From Natrinema amylolyticum (GTDB taxonomy: Archaea; Halobacteriota; Halobacteria; Halobacteriales; Natrialbaceae): a stretch of 64,000 nt of DNA. The stretch spans positions 86,307 to 150,306 of the forward strand of contig NZ_JAIWPJ010000006.1 in NCBI RefSeq assembly GCF_020515625.1, written 5' to 3'. Below, piece after piece: positions 8,419-17,319 of this stretch (position 1 is the stretch's first letter; each line of letters opens with the position of its first letter). The translations under genes were made by a program, and so were the position numbers. Under the pieces are notes generated by a model. It ran no database searches, was not told where the DNA came from, and saw only the letters and a list, made by a program, of their open reading frames with translations.

Positions 8419-11220
8419 TCACCGGATCTCGCCGTAGGTCCGGACGAGCTCCCCCTCGCGATAGCGCCGCTGCTCGAACCCGAGGGCGTTGCACACGAGC
8501 GTATGCCCCATGAACGAGAGAGAGTAGTCGGCCATGCCGAACGGATGCAGGACCGTCTGTTGTGCGGGCGGCAGAATCGATCCGAGAACGTTGATCTCGG
8601 CGTCGCCCGCCGCGAGGGTCCCGGCGCTGACGCCGCCGCCGGTCGTTCCGGCGGCGCGACCGCCGGCCGCGTCGAACGCGTCGCCGTCGATGATCGTCGC
8701 CGGCTGGTCGACCCCGGTGGTGTACCCGAGTTGCGGGCCCTTCCACATCTCCTGCTGTCGCGGGCGGACGCCATCGAGCAGCGGATGATCGAAGTCCCTG
8801 TCCGCGAGGTTCGCGAACTGGACCTCGACGGTCTCGAGGTCGTCGGGATCGATCGCCGCCGCGTCGCCGACGTCGAGCGCGCCGAGCAGGTGTACGCCCG
8901 TATCGGTCAGCACGAGGTCGCCGCCGGCCTCGACGAACGACTCGATCGCGGCGACGTACTGCGGGTCGTCGAGACCCGCGTCGTGGGAGACGACCAGTTT
9001 GTCGTAGCGGCGCTTCCCGGAGTTGCCCCGAAGCAATCGACCGTTGCCAACGTCGTGGACCCGGAGCCCGTCCATGTCGCCGTCCTCGAGGTGATCGGAG
9101 AGATCGGCAAAGAACTGCATCGGATTGACCGTATACTCGCGTTGCTCGTAGCCGAGTACCGCTCGCGGATCGGGATACTCGTCGTCGGTGTCCAGCACGG
9201 TCATCTCGACCTCGATGTCGGCGTCGCTCTCGACCTCAACGTCCCACCGGCCGGCGTCGGGTCGATGGCGGAACCACCCCTCGAAGTCGTGAGGCCGGGG
9301 CGTCGAGGTGTCCGGGTCCGCCTTCGCGGCGAGATCGATCTCGTGAACGACCGTTCCGGCGGGGTCGGTGACGCGAATGTGACCGTCGGTCGCGTCGCCG
9401 ACGCCGGTAAACCGGACCGACAGCGAGTGAGACGATTCCGTCGCCTCGGTGCCGACGGTCTCCCGATCGGCGGGGCCGGGCTGGACGACCTCGTGACGAC
9501 GACGGACCTCGGCCGCGCGGCTCCGGCCGGGTCCGCGGCCCTCGCCGGGACGCTCGTCGGTGTACGGGAGATCGGCGGACGAGCGCGTGAGTTCGTCAGT
9601 CGTCACGTATGCGGTGTCCTGACCGCCGGTCGCGACGGTCGCATCGGTGTCTGTCGCGGTCATCTCGGCGTACTCGCGCATCGAGATTCGGTAGGCGGTG
9701 ACCAGGTGGCGTTCGATGTAGGGTTTCCACTGGATCCGGGCTTCCGAGAAGTGGTTCGCGAAGATGATCTCGGGTGCGACCGTGACGGCCCCGAGCCCGC
9801 CGAACTCCTCCGGCTGTCCGGCCCATCCGAGGAACGCGCCGGTCACTTGGTACGCGAGGGAGTCGTAGATCGTGCCGTAATCGAACAGTCCGTCGGGGAC
9901 GTACCCCGAGACGCCGTACTGCTCCTCGCACGCGCGCTCGATGTCGTCCGCGATCGCCTCGATGCCGCCCCAGTGGGCTTCCATCCCCTCGCCGATGCGG
10001 ACGTTGACCTCGTCGAGGTCGTGGGTCCCGTCGTGATCGAACGGGGCGTTCGTCTCGAGGTTGAACACCATGTGATCAGCGGTGTACATCCCGTGGTAGT
10101 CACAGAGGTACTCCACGTTCTCGTACTCGCGGAAGTGATCGACGATCGCCAGCGAGTCCGGGACCACGTCGTAATACTCGTCGGGTGCATCGTCGGGCTC
10201 GGCGGGCCAGAACGCCGGATCGACCCATCCCATCGTCGGGTACTGCCGATTGGTGTCGACGCCGGCCGCGTTCCCGCGCCGGAAGTTGATCTGGGTCTCC
10301 CCTCGCGGAATGTCGAACACGGGGTCGCGCGCCACCCAGCCGTCGGGGTTCGTGAACACGAAGACGAACGCGATGTCGTCGAGTAGGCCCTCGAAGCCGT
10401 CGGCTTCGCCTCGAGCGAGGTCCTCGACGAGCCGAGCGCCGGTCTCGACGCCCGCTCGCTCGTCGCCGTGAATCGAGAGGGAGTAGACTACCTTCTCCTT
10501 CTCGGCGAACGACGCCTCGTCCCGGACGTCGTTCGTGACGTCGACGACGTAGATGTCCTGCGGATCGGGACTCTCGCCGGTGTACCGGTTCGGCCAGCCC
10601 GGCGATTCTTCGAGGGCGTGGACGCGCACGCGGTCGGAGAAGTCCGCCTCGAGGCGGGCGAGCCCCTGGCCAACCTCGCGGTAGGAGACGAACTCCCGGG
10701 CTTCCTCGACCGGCGGGAAGACGTCCTCGGCATAGGGCTCCTCGAGTTTCCACCACGGGTTCGCGCCGGGAGAGAAGTCCATCAGTTCGATCCCGTCCCG
10801 CTCGAGCACGTCCGCGACCTCGTCGGCGGTGAGACGCGCGTGCGCCGCCGGCGTCGGCGATTCTCGGGTTACCGCCTTCGGCGCATGGGAGAGGTCCGGG
10901 CCGGGGGTCTCCTCGTATTCGGCCGCGAAGGCCTCGAGCGCGGTTTGGTCAGCAAACTCGATGACGGTCGCCGCCTCGTACTCCGCCGGGGTATGGTTGA
11001 CGACGAACTCGTACTCGTCGGTCATCGGTTCGCCGCGGACGTCCGCGGTAGCGGAACCGGGGAGCGCGAGCGCTGCTCCCGTCGCCGCGGAGAGTGACAG
11101 GAACGTCCGTCGGTCGATGGCGCTGCCGGCGAACGCGTCGTCCGAACACCGGTCGGCAGCGTCGTCGGTCGAACGGTCAGCGGATCGTCGCGGTTGCGTA
11201 TGGTATGGTCCGTTTGACAT
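8419..11220 (-). CDS. Tat-exported M14 family zinc carboxypeptidase
   Basis: A 933-residue secreted metallopeptidase. A twin-arginine signal (DRRTFLSLSAATGAALALPG) follows about 35 polar residues, so I start at the ATG giving MSNGPYH; an in-frame start 12 codons upstream is possible. The peptidase domain carries the M14 zinc ligands in LSIHGDERAG (His and Glu) and a later CDYHGMY histidine. An interdomain Arg/Glu/Asp-rich linker follows, then a beta-rich segment (WDVEVESDADIEVEMTV) and a C-terminal domain with VEAGGDLVLTDTGVHLLGAL, resembling a glutamine-amidotransferase-like fold. It is about twice the length of a simple M14 enzyme. The folded enzyme would act outside the cell. Confidence 0.85.
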   Translation of the reverse strand: MSNGPYHTQPRRSADRSTDDAADRCSDDAFAGSAIDRRTFLSLSAATGAALALPGSATADVRGEPMTDEYEFVVNHTPAEYEAATVIEFADQTALEAFAAEYEETPGPDLSHAPKAVTRESPTPAAHARLTADEVADVLERDGIELMDFSPGANPWWKLEEPYAEDVFPPVEEAREFVSYREVGQGLARLEADFSDRVRVHALEESPGWPNRYTGESPDPQDIYVVDVTNDVRDEASFAEKEKVVYSLSIHGDERAGVETGARLVEDLARGEADGFEGLLDDIAFVFVFTNPDGWVARDPVFDIPRGETQINFRRGNAAGVDTNRQYPTMGWVDPAFWPAEPDDAPDEYYDVVPDSLAIVDHFREYENVEYLCDYHGMYTADHMVFNLETNAPFDHDGTHDLDEVNVRIGEGMEAHWGGIEAIADDIERACEEQYGVSGYVPDGLFDYGTIYDSLAYQVTGAFLGWAGQPEEFGGLGAVTVAPEIIFANHFSEARIQWKPYIERHLVTAYRISMREYAEMTATDTDATVATGGQDTAYVTTDELTRSSADLPYTDERPGEGRGPGRSRAAEVRRRHEVVQPGPADRETVGTEATESSHSLSVRFTGVGDATDGHIRVTDPAGTVVHEIDLAAKADPDTSTPRPHDFEGWFRHRPDAGRWDVEVESDADIEVEMTVLDTDDEYPDPRAVLGYEQREYTVNPMQFFADLSDHLEDGDMDGLRVHDVGNGRLLRGNSGKRRYDKLVVSHDAGLDDPQYVAAIESFVEAGGDLVLTDTGVHLLGALDVGDAAAIDPDDLETVEVQFANLADRDFDHPLLDGVRPRQQEMWKGPQLGYTTGVDQPATIIDGDAFDAAGGRAAGTTGGGVSAGTLAAGDAEINVLGSILPPAQQTVLHPFGMADYSLSFMGHTLVCNALGFEQRRYREGELVRTYGEIR

Positions 11221-11399
11221 TACCGATCGTGGGGATACCCCACGTCCACGGCCCACAATGATCTGGAATAAATATGGTAACGAACGAGTGAATGTCTCTG
11301 AGACGCGTATATTTATGTAGTTGGTGGGAAGGGGTTGGGAAACCCACAGACGATATTCGAGACCGTCAAGGCAGGTAATGACGGCACAGAACTGTCGAA

Positions 11400-11417
11400 T
11401 TACGCCTATTGGCGTAA
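11400..11417. other. Inverted repeat (7-bp stem, 4-base loop)
   Basis: A perfect repeat ttacgcc / ggcgtaa with loop tatt, followed on the plus strand by a run of A. It lies about 70 bases beyond the stop codon of the AbrB-like gene, in a 267-base gap. On that gene's strand the T-run precedes the stem, so it is not a textbook terminator; an operator or mRNA 3' structure is equally possible. Confidence 0.35.
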
Positions 11418-11487
11418 AAAACGATACCTGACAGTAGCGAAACGACTGCCGGGCCGTTCGAGACGCTCGAGAGAAGAAGACCGTCCC

Positions 11488-11685
11488 CTAGAACTCGTGT
11501 TCGACGTCGTCTTCGTCGGCTTTCTGGATGATTATTTTCCCGTCCCGGACTCGGACGAAGACCTCGTCGCCGATATCCATGCCCGCGACCTCGAGTTCGT
11601 CCTCGTGGAGGTTGAGGTGGACGTTGTGGTAGTTACCGTCGTCGTCTTTCGCACCGCTTGGACTCAGCTTCTTTTTCCGTACCAT
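11488..11685 (-). CDS. Small AbrB/SpoVT-like DNA-binding protein
   Basis: A 65-residue protein starting MVRKKKLSP and containing a swapped-hairpin-like pattern (GDEVFVRVRDGKIIIQKAD), which resembles the AbrB/MazE fold used by small archaeal transcription factors and antitoxins. The basic N-terminus and acidic tail fit a halophilic DNA-binding homodimer. No toxin gene is adjacent: its neighbours are the M14 peptidase and, divergently, the MC1 gene. The family call rests on pattern, not on a full-length match. Confidence 0.6.
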   Translation of the reverse strand: MVRKKKLSPSGAKDDDGNYHNVHLNLHEDELEVAGMDIGDEVFVRVRDGKIIIQKADEDDVEHEF

Positions 11686-11923
11686 CGCGGGATTCTATTC
11701 CGAACTTCGCCGTAGGATATACTTAAGTGTTTTCGACGACCGAACGAATGATCTTGTTACACACGCGTCGGAGCGACAATCACGAGACGGCGTCGAGCAC
11801 GTGCTGTAGATAGTGCGGTGGAATAGCGTGCGCGATGCACTTAAACATACCGCCGCAGTCGGTCGATTTGTGGGGATATCTTTATGTCGGATCGTGTGCT
11901 GAATTGACACGGAGGCGAAATTC

Positions 11924-12232
11924 ATGGTACGCGAAGACGGGAAACGAAACTTTGCACTGCGCGAATCGGGCGGTGACGAGTCAAGCGTCTTCTCGGGCAA
12001 CACGCCCCGGCAGGCGGCGCTCAAGGCGGCCCGACGGCTCGAGCCGGGCTCGAGCGAGGAGGAGGCAGAGCGAGTCGAACTGCAACTCCGAGAGAAGGGC
12101 ACGGACAAGGTCCACATCTACGACGGGTGGGCGTGGGAGGAGACGGCTCCCGACGACAAGCCCGACTGGATGCCCGGCGAGATCACGGAGGCGAACGTCT
12201 CGAAGAAAGGGATCGAACACCTCGAGGAGTGA
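11924..12232 (+). CDS. Non-histone chromosomal protein MC1
   Basis: A 102-residue homologue of MC1, the monomeric archaeal chromatin protein that bends and compacts DNA. The conserved blocks are visible in order: RNFALRESGGDESSVFSGNT, PRQAALKAARRLEPG, LREKGTDKVHIYDGW and the C-terminal KPDWMPGEITEANVSKKGIE. Compared with methanogen MC1 it is enriched in Glu/Asp around residues 38-52, as expected for a halophile. It is transcribed alone and divergently from the AbrB-like gene. Confidence 0.93.
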   Translation: MVREDGKRNFALRESGGDESSVFSGNTPRQAALKAARRLEPGSSEEEAERVELQLREKGTDKVHIYDGWAWEETAPDDKPDWMPGEITEANVSKKGIEHLEE

Positions 12233-12622
12233 GTCGTTGACTCGGTAGATTTCTCCGACGCGAATCGTCCCGAGCGGTGTCGTTCGACGGGTCTCGAGAC
12301 ACGGATGTGCCGACGCGTATTCTCTCGGTAGTCGGCGGCAAACGGATATACGGCCACCGCTGTCGTCTCGCCTGCGACGGAAAGCGCCCACGAGTCCGCT
12401 TGCCCCGAGTCGTGACGCGATCGGTTGATCGGCGTGAATCCGAAGAACTGCCAACAGCGCTGGTCTTGGATTTACATTATTACAATAATAGGCGAGAATA
12501 GCACGTTTGTACGAAGACTATACGGCATAATACTGGTCGTTCTTATTGGATCAAGCCCCAATAGTTGGGGAGACGCTAATAAGTAGATTTATACGATAGT
12601 CGCCGGACCACCTGAGTGAGCC
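12233..12622. other. Intergenic region between MC1 and the narK unit
   Basis: About 390 bases without a convincing gene. The right half is AT-rich. It holds a perfect 6-bp hairpin ccccaa-tag-ttgggg at 12556-12570 and a TATA-like gatttatac at about 12586-12594, about 32 bases before the small ORF at 12623. The left half is featureless. Confidence 0.5.
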
Positions 12623-12772
12623 ATGTGGATGTACGTCGAAGTAAATGAGGAGACAGGGACAGTAGATGAAGGTTCTTCGGTAGAAGGGCAAACGTATGAC
12701 TCCCGATTCTCGTATTTGGTGGGTGAAATGCGAGATATGAGTATCGGTGTGATCGGGGGTGACCAGCCGTGA
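12623..12772 (+). CDS. Small ORF translationally coupled to the NarK-like gene
   Basis: A 49-residue ORF (starting [10 protein letters not shown], ending VIGGDQP) placed just after the TATA-like box. Its TGA overlaps the GTG start of the transporter gene (GTGA), and the Shine-Dalgarno-like gggggtga for the transporter lies inside its last codons. I recognise no family. Codon use is more AT-rich than that of its neighbours. It may be a genuine small protein, a coupling/leader ORF or a remnant. Confidence 0.4.
   Translation: MWMYVEVNEETGTVDEGSSVEGQTYDSRFSYLVGEMRDMSIGVIGGDQP
12754..12761 (+). promoter_or_regulatory. Shine-Dalgarno-like site that favours the GTG start at 12769
   Basis: The sequence gggggtga resembles the complement of the archaeal 16S 3' end and lies about seven bases before GTG 12769. 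That spacing supports the GTG over the in-frame ATG nine bases later. Such sites are infrequent in this mostly leaderless genome. Confidence 0.5.
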
Positions 12773-14082
12773 TTAGGATGACCAAGTGGCGGACCCTCGT
12801 GCTGGCGACGATCGGGTTCAACTTCTCGTTCCTGATCTGGTTCTCATTCGCTCCCTTCACGGGGCCGATGGCCGACGAGTTCGGCCTCTCAGTCGCTGAG
12901 ATCGGGATCCTGGCGAGTGCAGCGATCTGGCTCGCGCCGTTCGGGCGGATCCTGACCGGGTGGCTCTCCGATCGCTGGGGCGCACCGACGGTGTTCGCCA
13001 TCGTGTTGACCTACGTGGGCGTGTTCTCGATGGCGTCGGCGTTCGCCCAATCGTACGCCGTCTTCTTCGTTGAGCGACTGATCGTCGCGACGGCCGGGAT
13101 CACCTTCGTCATCGGCATCCAGCACGTCTCCGAGTGGTTCGAGGAGGAAGAGCTGGGCACCGCCGAGGGGATCTACGCCGGCGTCGGAAACGCCGGCGCG
13201 GCGGGTGGAGCGCTCGTCCTCCCGCGCGTGTTCACCGAGAGCTGGAGCGGACCGATCTTCGACACGAGCTGGCGGGCGGCCTTCTTTTACACCGGGATCG
13301 TCTCGATCCTGCTGGCGATCGTCTACTACACGATCGGTGAAGCCGCTAAGAGCGACGCGAAACGACAGGCGACCAAGTCGACTGCGAACCTCAAGGACTG
13401 GCTCTACACTGCTACGCGCTACGGCACCGTGGTGCTCGCACTGGCCTACGTGATGAGCTTCGGTCTCGAGCTCTCGATGAACGGCTGGCTGGCGACCTAC
13501 TACCGTGAGGGCTTCAACACGGAGAACCTCGTGCTCGCGAGCACGTTCGCCGCGACGTTCTCGGTCGCGGCCGGCCTGCTGCGCCCGATCGGCGGCTACA
13601 TGAGCGACCGTCTCGCCCGCAACGAGACGAACGTCCTGCCGATCTTCACGGGCCGCTACCGCGAGCAGTGGACGTTCGTCTCGCTGTGTTTCATCGTCGT
13701 CGCGATGGTCGGGATGACGCTGGCGGGGATGACCGGCCGAGTGTTGCTGGCCGTCGCGGCCGGCTTCGTCGTCGGCATGGGCTGTGCGTTCGCCGAAGGC
13801 GCGATCTTCGCGCAGGTCCCGGCGATGTTCCCCGATAGCTCGGGCAGCGTCGCCGGCGTCGTCGGCGGCGTCGGCACCGTCGGCGGGATCGCCTACCCGC
13901 TGGTCTACGCCGCTCCGATGATGCCGAGCCTCCACACCGGCTACTCCGTGGTCGCTGCCACGATGATCCCCATCGTCTTGCTGTGCGCGTGGGTCTTCCA
14001 GCCCCACGTCGCGGCTCGCGCGACCGACGACGGCTTCCTCGCCTCGAGCGAGGGGCCGTCTCACGCACCGACCGACGACTGA
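12769..14082 (+). CDS. narK: NarK-type MFS nitrate/nitrite transporter
   Basis: A 437-residue 12-TM major facilitator protein. The first helix and loop ([21 protein letters not shown]) and the A-motif-like loop [13 protein letters not shown] are characteristic of NarK-type nitrate/nitrite porters, as are the Gly-rich helices [17 protein letters not shown] and [18 protein letters not shown] polar segment between helices 6 and 7 and the acidic C-terminus are cytoplasmic. No nitrate or nitrite reductase genes lie nearby, so direction and exact substrate are inferred from the family. It starts with GTG behind a Shine-Dalgarno-like site and is coupled to the small ORF upstream. Confidence 0.82.
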   Translation: MIRMTKWRTLVLATIGFNFSFLIWFSFAPFTGPMADEFGLSVAEIGILASAAIWLAPFGRILTGWLSDRWGAPTVFAIVLTYVGVFSMASAFAQSYAVFFVERLIVATAGITFVIGIQHVSEWFEEEELGTAEGIYAGVGNAGAAGGALVLPRVFTESWSGPIFDTSWRAAFFYTGIVSILLAIVYYTIGEAAKSDAKRQATKSTANLKDWLYTATRYGTVVLALAYVMSFGLELSMNGWLATYYREGFNTENLVLASTFAATFSVAAGLLRPIGGYMSDRLARNETNVLPIFTGRYREQWTFVSLCFIVVAMVGMTLAGMTGRVLLAVAAGFVVGMGCAFAEGAIFAQVPAMFPDSSGSVAGVVGGVGTVGGIAYPLVYAAPMMPSLHTGYSVVAATMIPIVLLCAWVFQPHVAARATDDGFLASSEGPSHAPTDD

Positions 14083-14167
14083 CGCTCGTCCGACGTCGAC
14101 CGGGCGCGGGTCTGAGAGTCCGCGAGACCCGACGGTCTTTTGACCCGTTCGCTCCTATCGGTGGGCA

Positions 14168-14980
14168 ATGGCTGCAGTCACGCTCGGACCCGAGGGGACC
14201 TACTCTCACAGAGCGACGAGTGCGATCGCCGACGACGACGAGATCGACTTCCGACAGTCGGTGACCGCGATCGTCGACGCCGTCGCGAGCGGCGAGTACG
14301 ACCGCGGTGTGATCCCGATCGAGAACAGTATCGAGGGCTCCGTGACGGAGAGTCTCGACGCCGTCGCCGACTACGACGTCGCCGTCGTCCGCGAAATCGT
14401 CACCCCGATCAGACACGCCTTGCTCGCACAGGGTCCGGAGTTCGACACCGTCGCCAGCCACTCCCAGGCGTTGGCCCAGTGTCGGACCTACCTCGAGCGG
14501 GAGTACCCCGACGCCACCGTCGAGGCCGTCGCGAGCACGGCACAGGGCGTCGAGTTCGCCCGCGACGATCCCTCGGTGGCGGGCATCGGTCATCCGGCTC
14601 TCGGCGGCGACGACCTCTCGGTGCTCGCCGAGGACATTCAGGATCAGGACTCGAACGCGACGCGCTTCTTCGCGATCGCACCCGCCGCGGAGCGCTCGAA
14701 GGGCGGCGGCAAGTCCTCGCTGGTGGTCTACCCGAGCGCGAACTACCCCGGCCTGTTGCTCAAATTGCTCGAGCCGTTCGCGGACCGGGACATCAACCTG
14801 ACCCGCGTCGAGTCGCGGCCGAGCGGCCAGCGACTGGGCGACTACGTCTTCCACATCGACTTCGAGGCCGGACTGTACGAGTCGCGAACGGCGGAAGCGA
14901 TCGAAGAACTCGAAGACCTCGCCGAGGACGGCTGGGTCCGCCGGCTCGGCTCGTACGATACCGAGCACGTCGTCGAGTAG
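14168..14980 (+). CDS. pheA: Prephenate dehydratase
   Basis: A 270-residue monofunctional enzyme converting prephenate to phenylpyruvate in phenylalanine synthesis. The catalytic domain shows LGPEGTYSHRAT, IPIENSIEGSVTESLD and ATRFFAIAP (the family's T-R-F motif). It is followed by an ACT regulatory domain (KSSLVVYPSANYPGLLLKLL, ESRPSGQRLGDYVFHIDFE), which in the family binds Phe for feedback inhibition. There is no chorismate mutase domain. It stands alone; unlike pheST it has no Phe-rich ORF in the 85 bases upstream. Confidence 0.95.
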   Translation: MAAVTLGPEGTYSHRATSAIADDDEIDFRQSVTAIVDAVASGEYDRGVIPIENSIEGSVTESLDAVADYDVAVVREIVTPIRHALLAQGPEFDTVASHSQALAQCRTYLEREYPDATVEAVASTAQGVEFARDDPSVAGIGHPALGGDDLSVLAEDIQDQDSNATRFFAIAPAAERSKGGGKSSLVVYPSANYPGLLLKLLEPFADRDINLTRVESRPSGQRLGDYVFHIDFEAGLYESRTAEAIEELEDLAEDGWVRRLGSYDTEHVVE

Positions 14981-15347
14981 ACCGCATCGGGGTCACGCTC
15001 GAGGCGCTCGGCCCGCTGTTTCTGTGGAATTGCGGCCCCTCGAGGCGGTGTGGCGACGACTGGCGGGACGGGCGACCGTCGGAACGGCGAGAAGGTCCGG
15101 GTGCGAGAATCGAACTACGCGTCTCAGCCTGCACAGGCTGAAGGATGGCCACTACCCCAACCCGGACACGAGTACGGTGCACACATGGCTACCACGGCCG
15201 ACCGATAATACGCTCGGAGAGTCCTCACTGCGTGTGAATCACGGAGAGATACTTGAGGGAAACCGGCGATCGACGCAGACGGCCGGCGGCGGGCGAGTCG
15301 CTCGCCGTACCGCAAGTTGTTTCTCCGCGTCCCGCGCTACCACGTAT
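14981..15347. other. Intergenic region between pheA and the peroxiredoxin gene
   Basis: About 367 bases, holding the minus-strand tRNA-His-like gene at 15095-15167 and otherwise no supported gene. The last 100 bases must contain the peroxiredoxin promoter; aagttgttt at about 15314-15322 is a weak TATA candidate. Confidence 0.5.
15095..15167 (-). tRNA. tRNA-His (GTG), with irregular anticodon and T arms
   Basis: The 73-base gene folds as a tRNA with a 7-bp acceptor stem (tccgggt / acccgga), an extra 5' G opposite a 3' C (the G-1:C73 pair diagnostic of tRNA-His), a D arm and the T loop ttcgatt. The anticodon region ctgtgca places GTG behind T33. Two oddities are visible: the anticodon stem pairs cleanly only with a six- or eight-base loop, and the T stem (gcgtag / ctcgc) needs a bulged T. 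CCA is not encoded. It may be functional with lineage-specific quirks, or degenerate. Confidence 0.6.
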
Positions 15348-15806
15348 ATGCCACTCGCTGCGGGCGACGACGCGCCGACCGTGACCGCACCGAATCAGGA
15401 CGGAGAGGACGTCAGCCTCGCGTTCGAGGAGCCGACGGTCCTCTACTTCTATCCGAAAGACGACACGCCCGGCTGTACGATCGAGGCGAACCAGTTCCAG
15501 CGCGAGCGCGAGACGTACCGGGATGCCGGCGTCGACGTCTACGGCGTCTCGACCGACGACGTGGAGTCCCACCGGTCCTTTTGCGAGTCGGAGGGCCTCG
15601 AGTTCGACCTGCTGGCCGATCCCGACGGGGAGATCGCCGACGCGTTCGACGTCGAACTGCGCGACAGCGGCGTGACCAGCCGAACGACGTTCGTCCTCGC
15701 CGACGGCGAGGTACAGGCGGTCTACGAGGGCGTCGATCCGGACGGTCACGCGCGCGAGGTCCTGCTCGACGCCCTCGACGACGGGCTCGTGACCCTTCCC
15801 GAGTAG
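15348..15806 (+). CDS. bcp: Peroxiredoxin, Bcp/PrxQ type
   Basis: A 152-residue thioredoxin-fold peroxidase reducing H2O2 and organic peroxides. The peroxidatic cysteine is Cys43 in YPKDDTPGCTIEANQF. The resolving cysteine found five residues later in E. coli Bcp is absent (Asn48), and the only other cysteine is Cys79 (HRSFCESEG), so the mechanism may be 1-Cys or atypical 2-Cys. Start chosen at MPLAAGDDAP; the frame is open further upstream but would run through the promoter. It is followed at 62 bases by an Hsp20 gene on the same strand. Confidence 0.93.
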   Translation: MPLAAGDDAPTVTAPNQDGEDVSLAFEEPTVLYFYPKDDTPGCTIEANQFQRERETYRDAGVDVYGVSTDDVESHRSFCESEGLEFDLLADPDGEIADAFDVELRDSGVTSRTTFVLADGEVQAVYEGVDPDGHAREVLLDALDDGLVTLPE

Positions 15807-15868
15807 TCGCTCCTTCTGTCGTCGTCCCGCGGGCAGAATTTATCCCCGTCGGGACCCTACTGCGACGC

Positions 15869-16288
15869 ATGCGAGGAAACCCGTTCGACGAAATCGAGGA
15901 GATGCTCGACCGCGTCAGCCGGCAGGTCGAGGAAGGCATGACCGCCGGCGGGCTGCAAGTACCGGGCTCGGTGCCGGTCGACGTCGCCGATACGGACGAA
16001 GAGTATATCGTCACGGCCGACCTGCCCGGCTACGAGACCGACGACATCGAGTTGACCCTCTCGGACGGCACGCTCCGCCTCGAGGCCAATCGGACGGACG
16101 ACGAGGCCTACGCTGAGGGAACGTATCTCCGGCGCGAGCGGACCGAAACGTCGGCGAGTCGTCGGATTCGGCTGCCGGAGCCGGTCGACGAGGAGTCGGT
16201 GGCCGCCGGCTTCGAGAACGGCGTGCTGACGGTCCGACTGCCGAAGGTGTCGGGCGGCGAAGATTCGAAACAGATCGACATCGAGTAG
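15869..16288 (+). CDS. Small heat-shock protein, Hsp20/alpha-crystallin family
   Basis: A 139-residue ATP-independent holdase that binds unfolding proteins. The N-terminal arm (NPFDEIEEMLDRVSRQVEEG) precedes the alpha-crystallin domain, which begins VPVDVADTDEEYIVTADLPG and ends with ENGVLTVRLPK, the consensus GVL motif being intact. The C-terminal IxI-type anchor is weak (KQIDIE). It follows the peroxiredoxin gene on the same strand, consistent with joint use under oxidative or heat stress. Confidence 0.92.
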   Translation: MRGNPFDEIEEMLDRVSRQVEEGMTAGGLQVPGSVPVDVADTDEEYIVTADLPGYETDDIELTLSDGTLRLEANRTDDEAYAEGTYLRRERTETSASRRIRLPEPVDEESVAAGFENGVLTVRLPKVSGGEDSKQIDIE

Positions 16289-16337
16289 CTCGCTCGCCGA
16301 CGGCCCGTCGCTCGAGCCGTCGATTCGAACCGGTGTT

Positions 16338-17108
16338 TCAGTACCACGCCCCGCCCGACGAGACGTTAATGTCCTGTCCCGTGACGTGCCGCGAGTCCGA
16401 ACTCGCGAGGTGGACGGCCATGTCGGCGACGTCCTCGGGCGGGACCAGGTCGTCGATCATGAGGCTCTCGAGGATTTCGTCCTCGACTTCCTCGGGGGAA
16501 ACGCCCTGTTTCTCGGCCTGCCGTTCGAAGACGGTGCGAATGCGGTCGCCCTCGACCGGACCGGGACAGATCGCGTTGACCGTCACGCCGTCGTCGCCGA
16601 ACTCCGCCGCGAGCGCGCGGGTCAGCCCGATCACGCCCATCTTCGAGGCGGCGTAGGGGGTCCGATTCGCGTACGGTCGCTTGCCGCCGATCGAGGAAAT
16701 GTTGACGACGCTCCCTCGCTCCGACTCGCGGAGGTAGGGAGCCGCCGCCCTCGTGACACGAGCGATGCCGACGACGTTGACGTCCAGCGTCTCGAGCCAC
16801 TCGTCGTCGGTCGTCTCCTCGATCGGCGCGGTGGGTCCGGCGATCCCCGCGTTGTTCACGAGACAGTCGAGCCCGCCGAAGGTCGCGACCGTTTCGTCGA
16901 TCGCGTCGGTTACCGACTCGGGATCGGTCACGTCGGTCTCGACGGCCAGCGTTCGATCGGGCGCGTCGATCAGGTCCGCGGTCTCGTCGATCCCGTCGCT
17001 CCGGGCCGCGAGGGCGACGTTCGCGCCCTCATCGGCGAACGCGAGGGCGATTTTGCGGCCAAGGCCCTGGCTCGCTCCCGTGACGAAAGCAGTGGAGTTA
17101 GTTACCAT
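16338..17108 (-). CDS. SDR-family NAD(P)-dependent oxidoreductase
   Basis: A 256-residue short-chain dehydrogenase/reductase of the classical type. The cofactor loop is TGASQGLG near the N-terminus, NNAG follows at about residue 87, and the catalytic Ser/Tyr/Lys are in NISSIGG and YAASK. The C-terminus ends SSGGAWY, typical of FabG-like enzymes. Start chosen at MVTNSTAFVTG; a longer frame exists but its extra residues are unlike the family. The substrate is unknown. It is transcribed divergently from leuS. Confidence 0.9.
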   Translation of the reverse strand: MVTNSTAFVTGASQGLGRKIALAFADEGANVALAARSDGIDETADLIDAPDRTLAVETDVTDPESVTDAIDETVATFGGLDCLVNNAGIAGPTAPIEETTDDEWLETLDVNVVGIARVTRAAAPYLRESERGSVVNISSIGGKRPYANRTPYAASKMGVIGLTRALAAEFGDDGVTVNAICPGPVEGDRIRTVFERQAEKQGVSPEEVEDEILESLMIDDLVPPEDVADMAVHLASSDSRHVTGQDINVSSGGAWY

Positions 17109-17319
17109 GACCCAATATGGGGCGAGCCGAGAATAAAACGTCCCGCTTCCCGGAACCGTCGGCGGGCGTCTCGCGTGCGAGTTCGCCCGCGAGCTCGAGC
17201 CGGCAGCGGGTCGCCGGAAACGTTGTTCTCGAGCGGCGAGACTGGCGTCGCTCGACGGGCGGCGGGCCACGGTATGGAAAGGTATAGGGTGGCGTCCCGC
17301 CCTATTGGTATATAAGCAA

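Noticed and set aside
14168..14980. A second Phe leader peptide upstream of pheA
   Set aside because: No Phe-rich short ORF and no suitable hairpin in the 85-base gap upstream.
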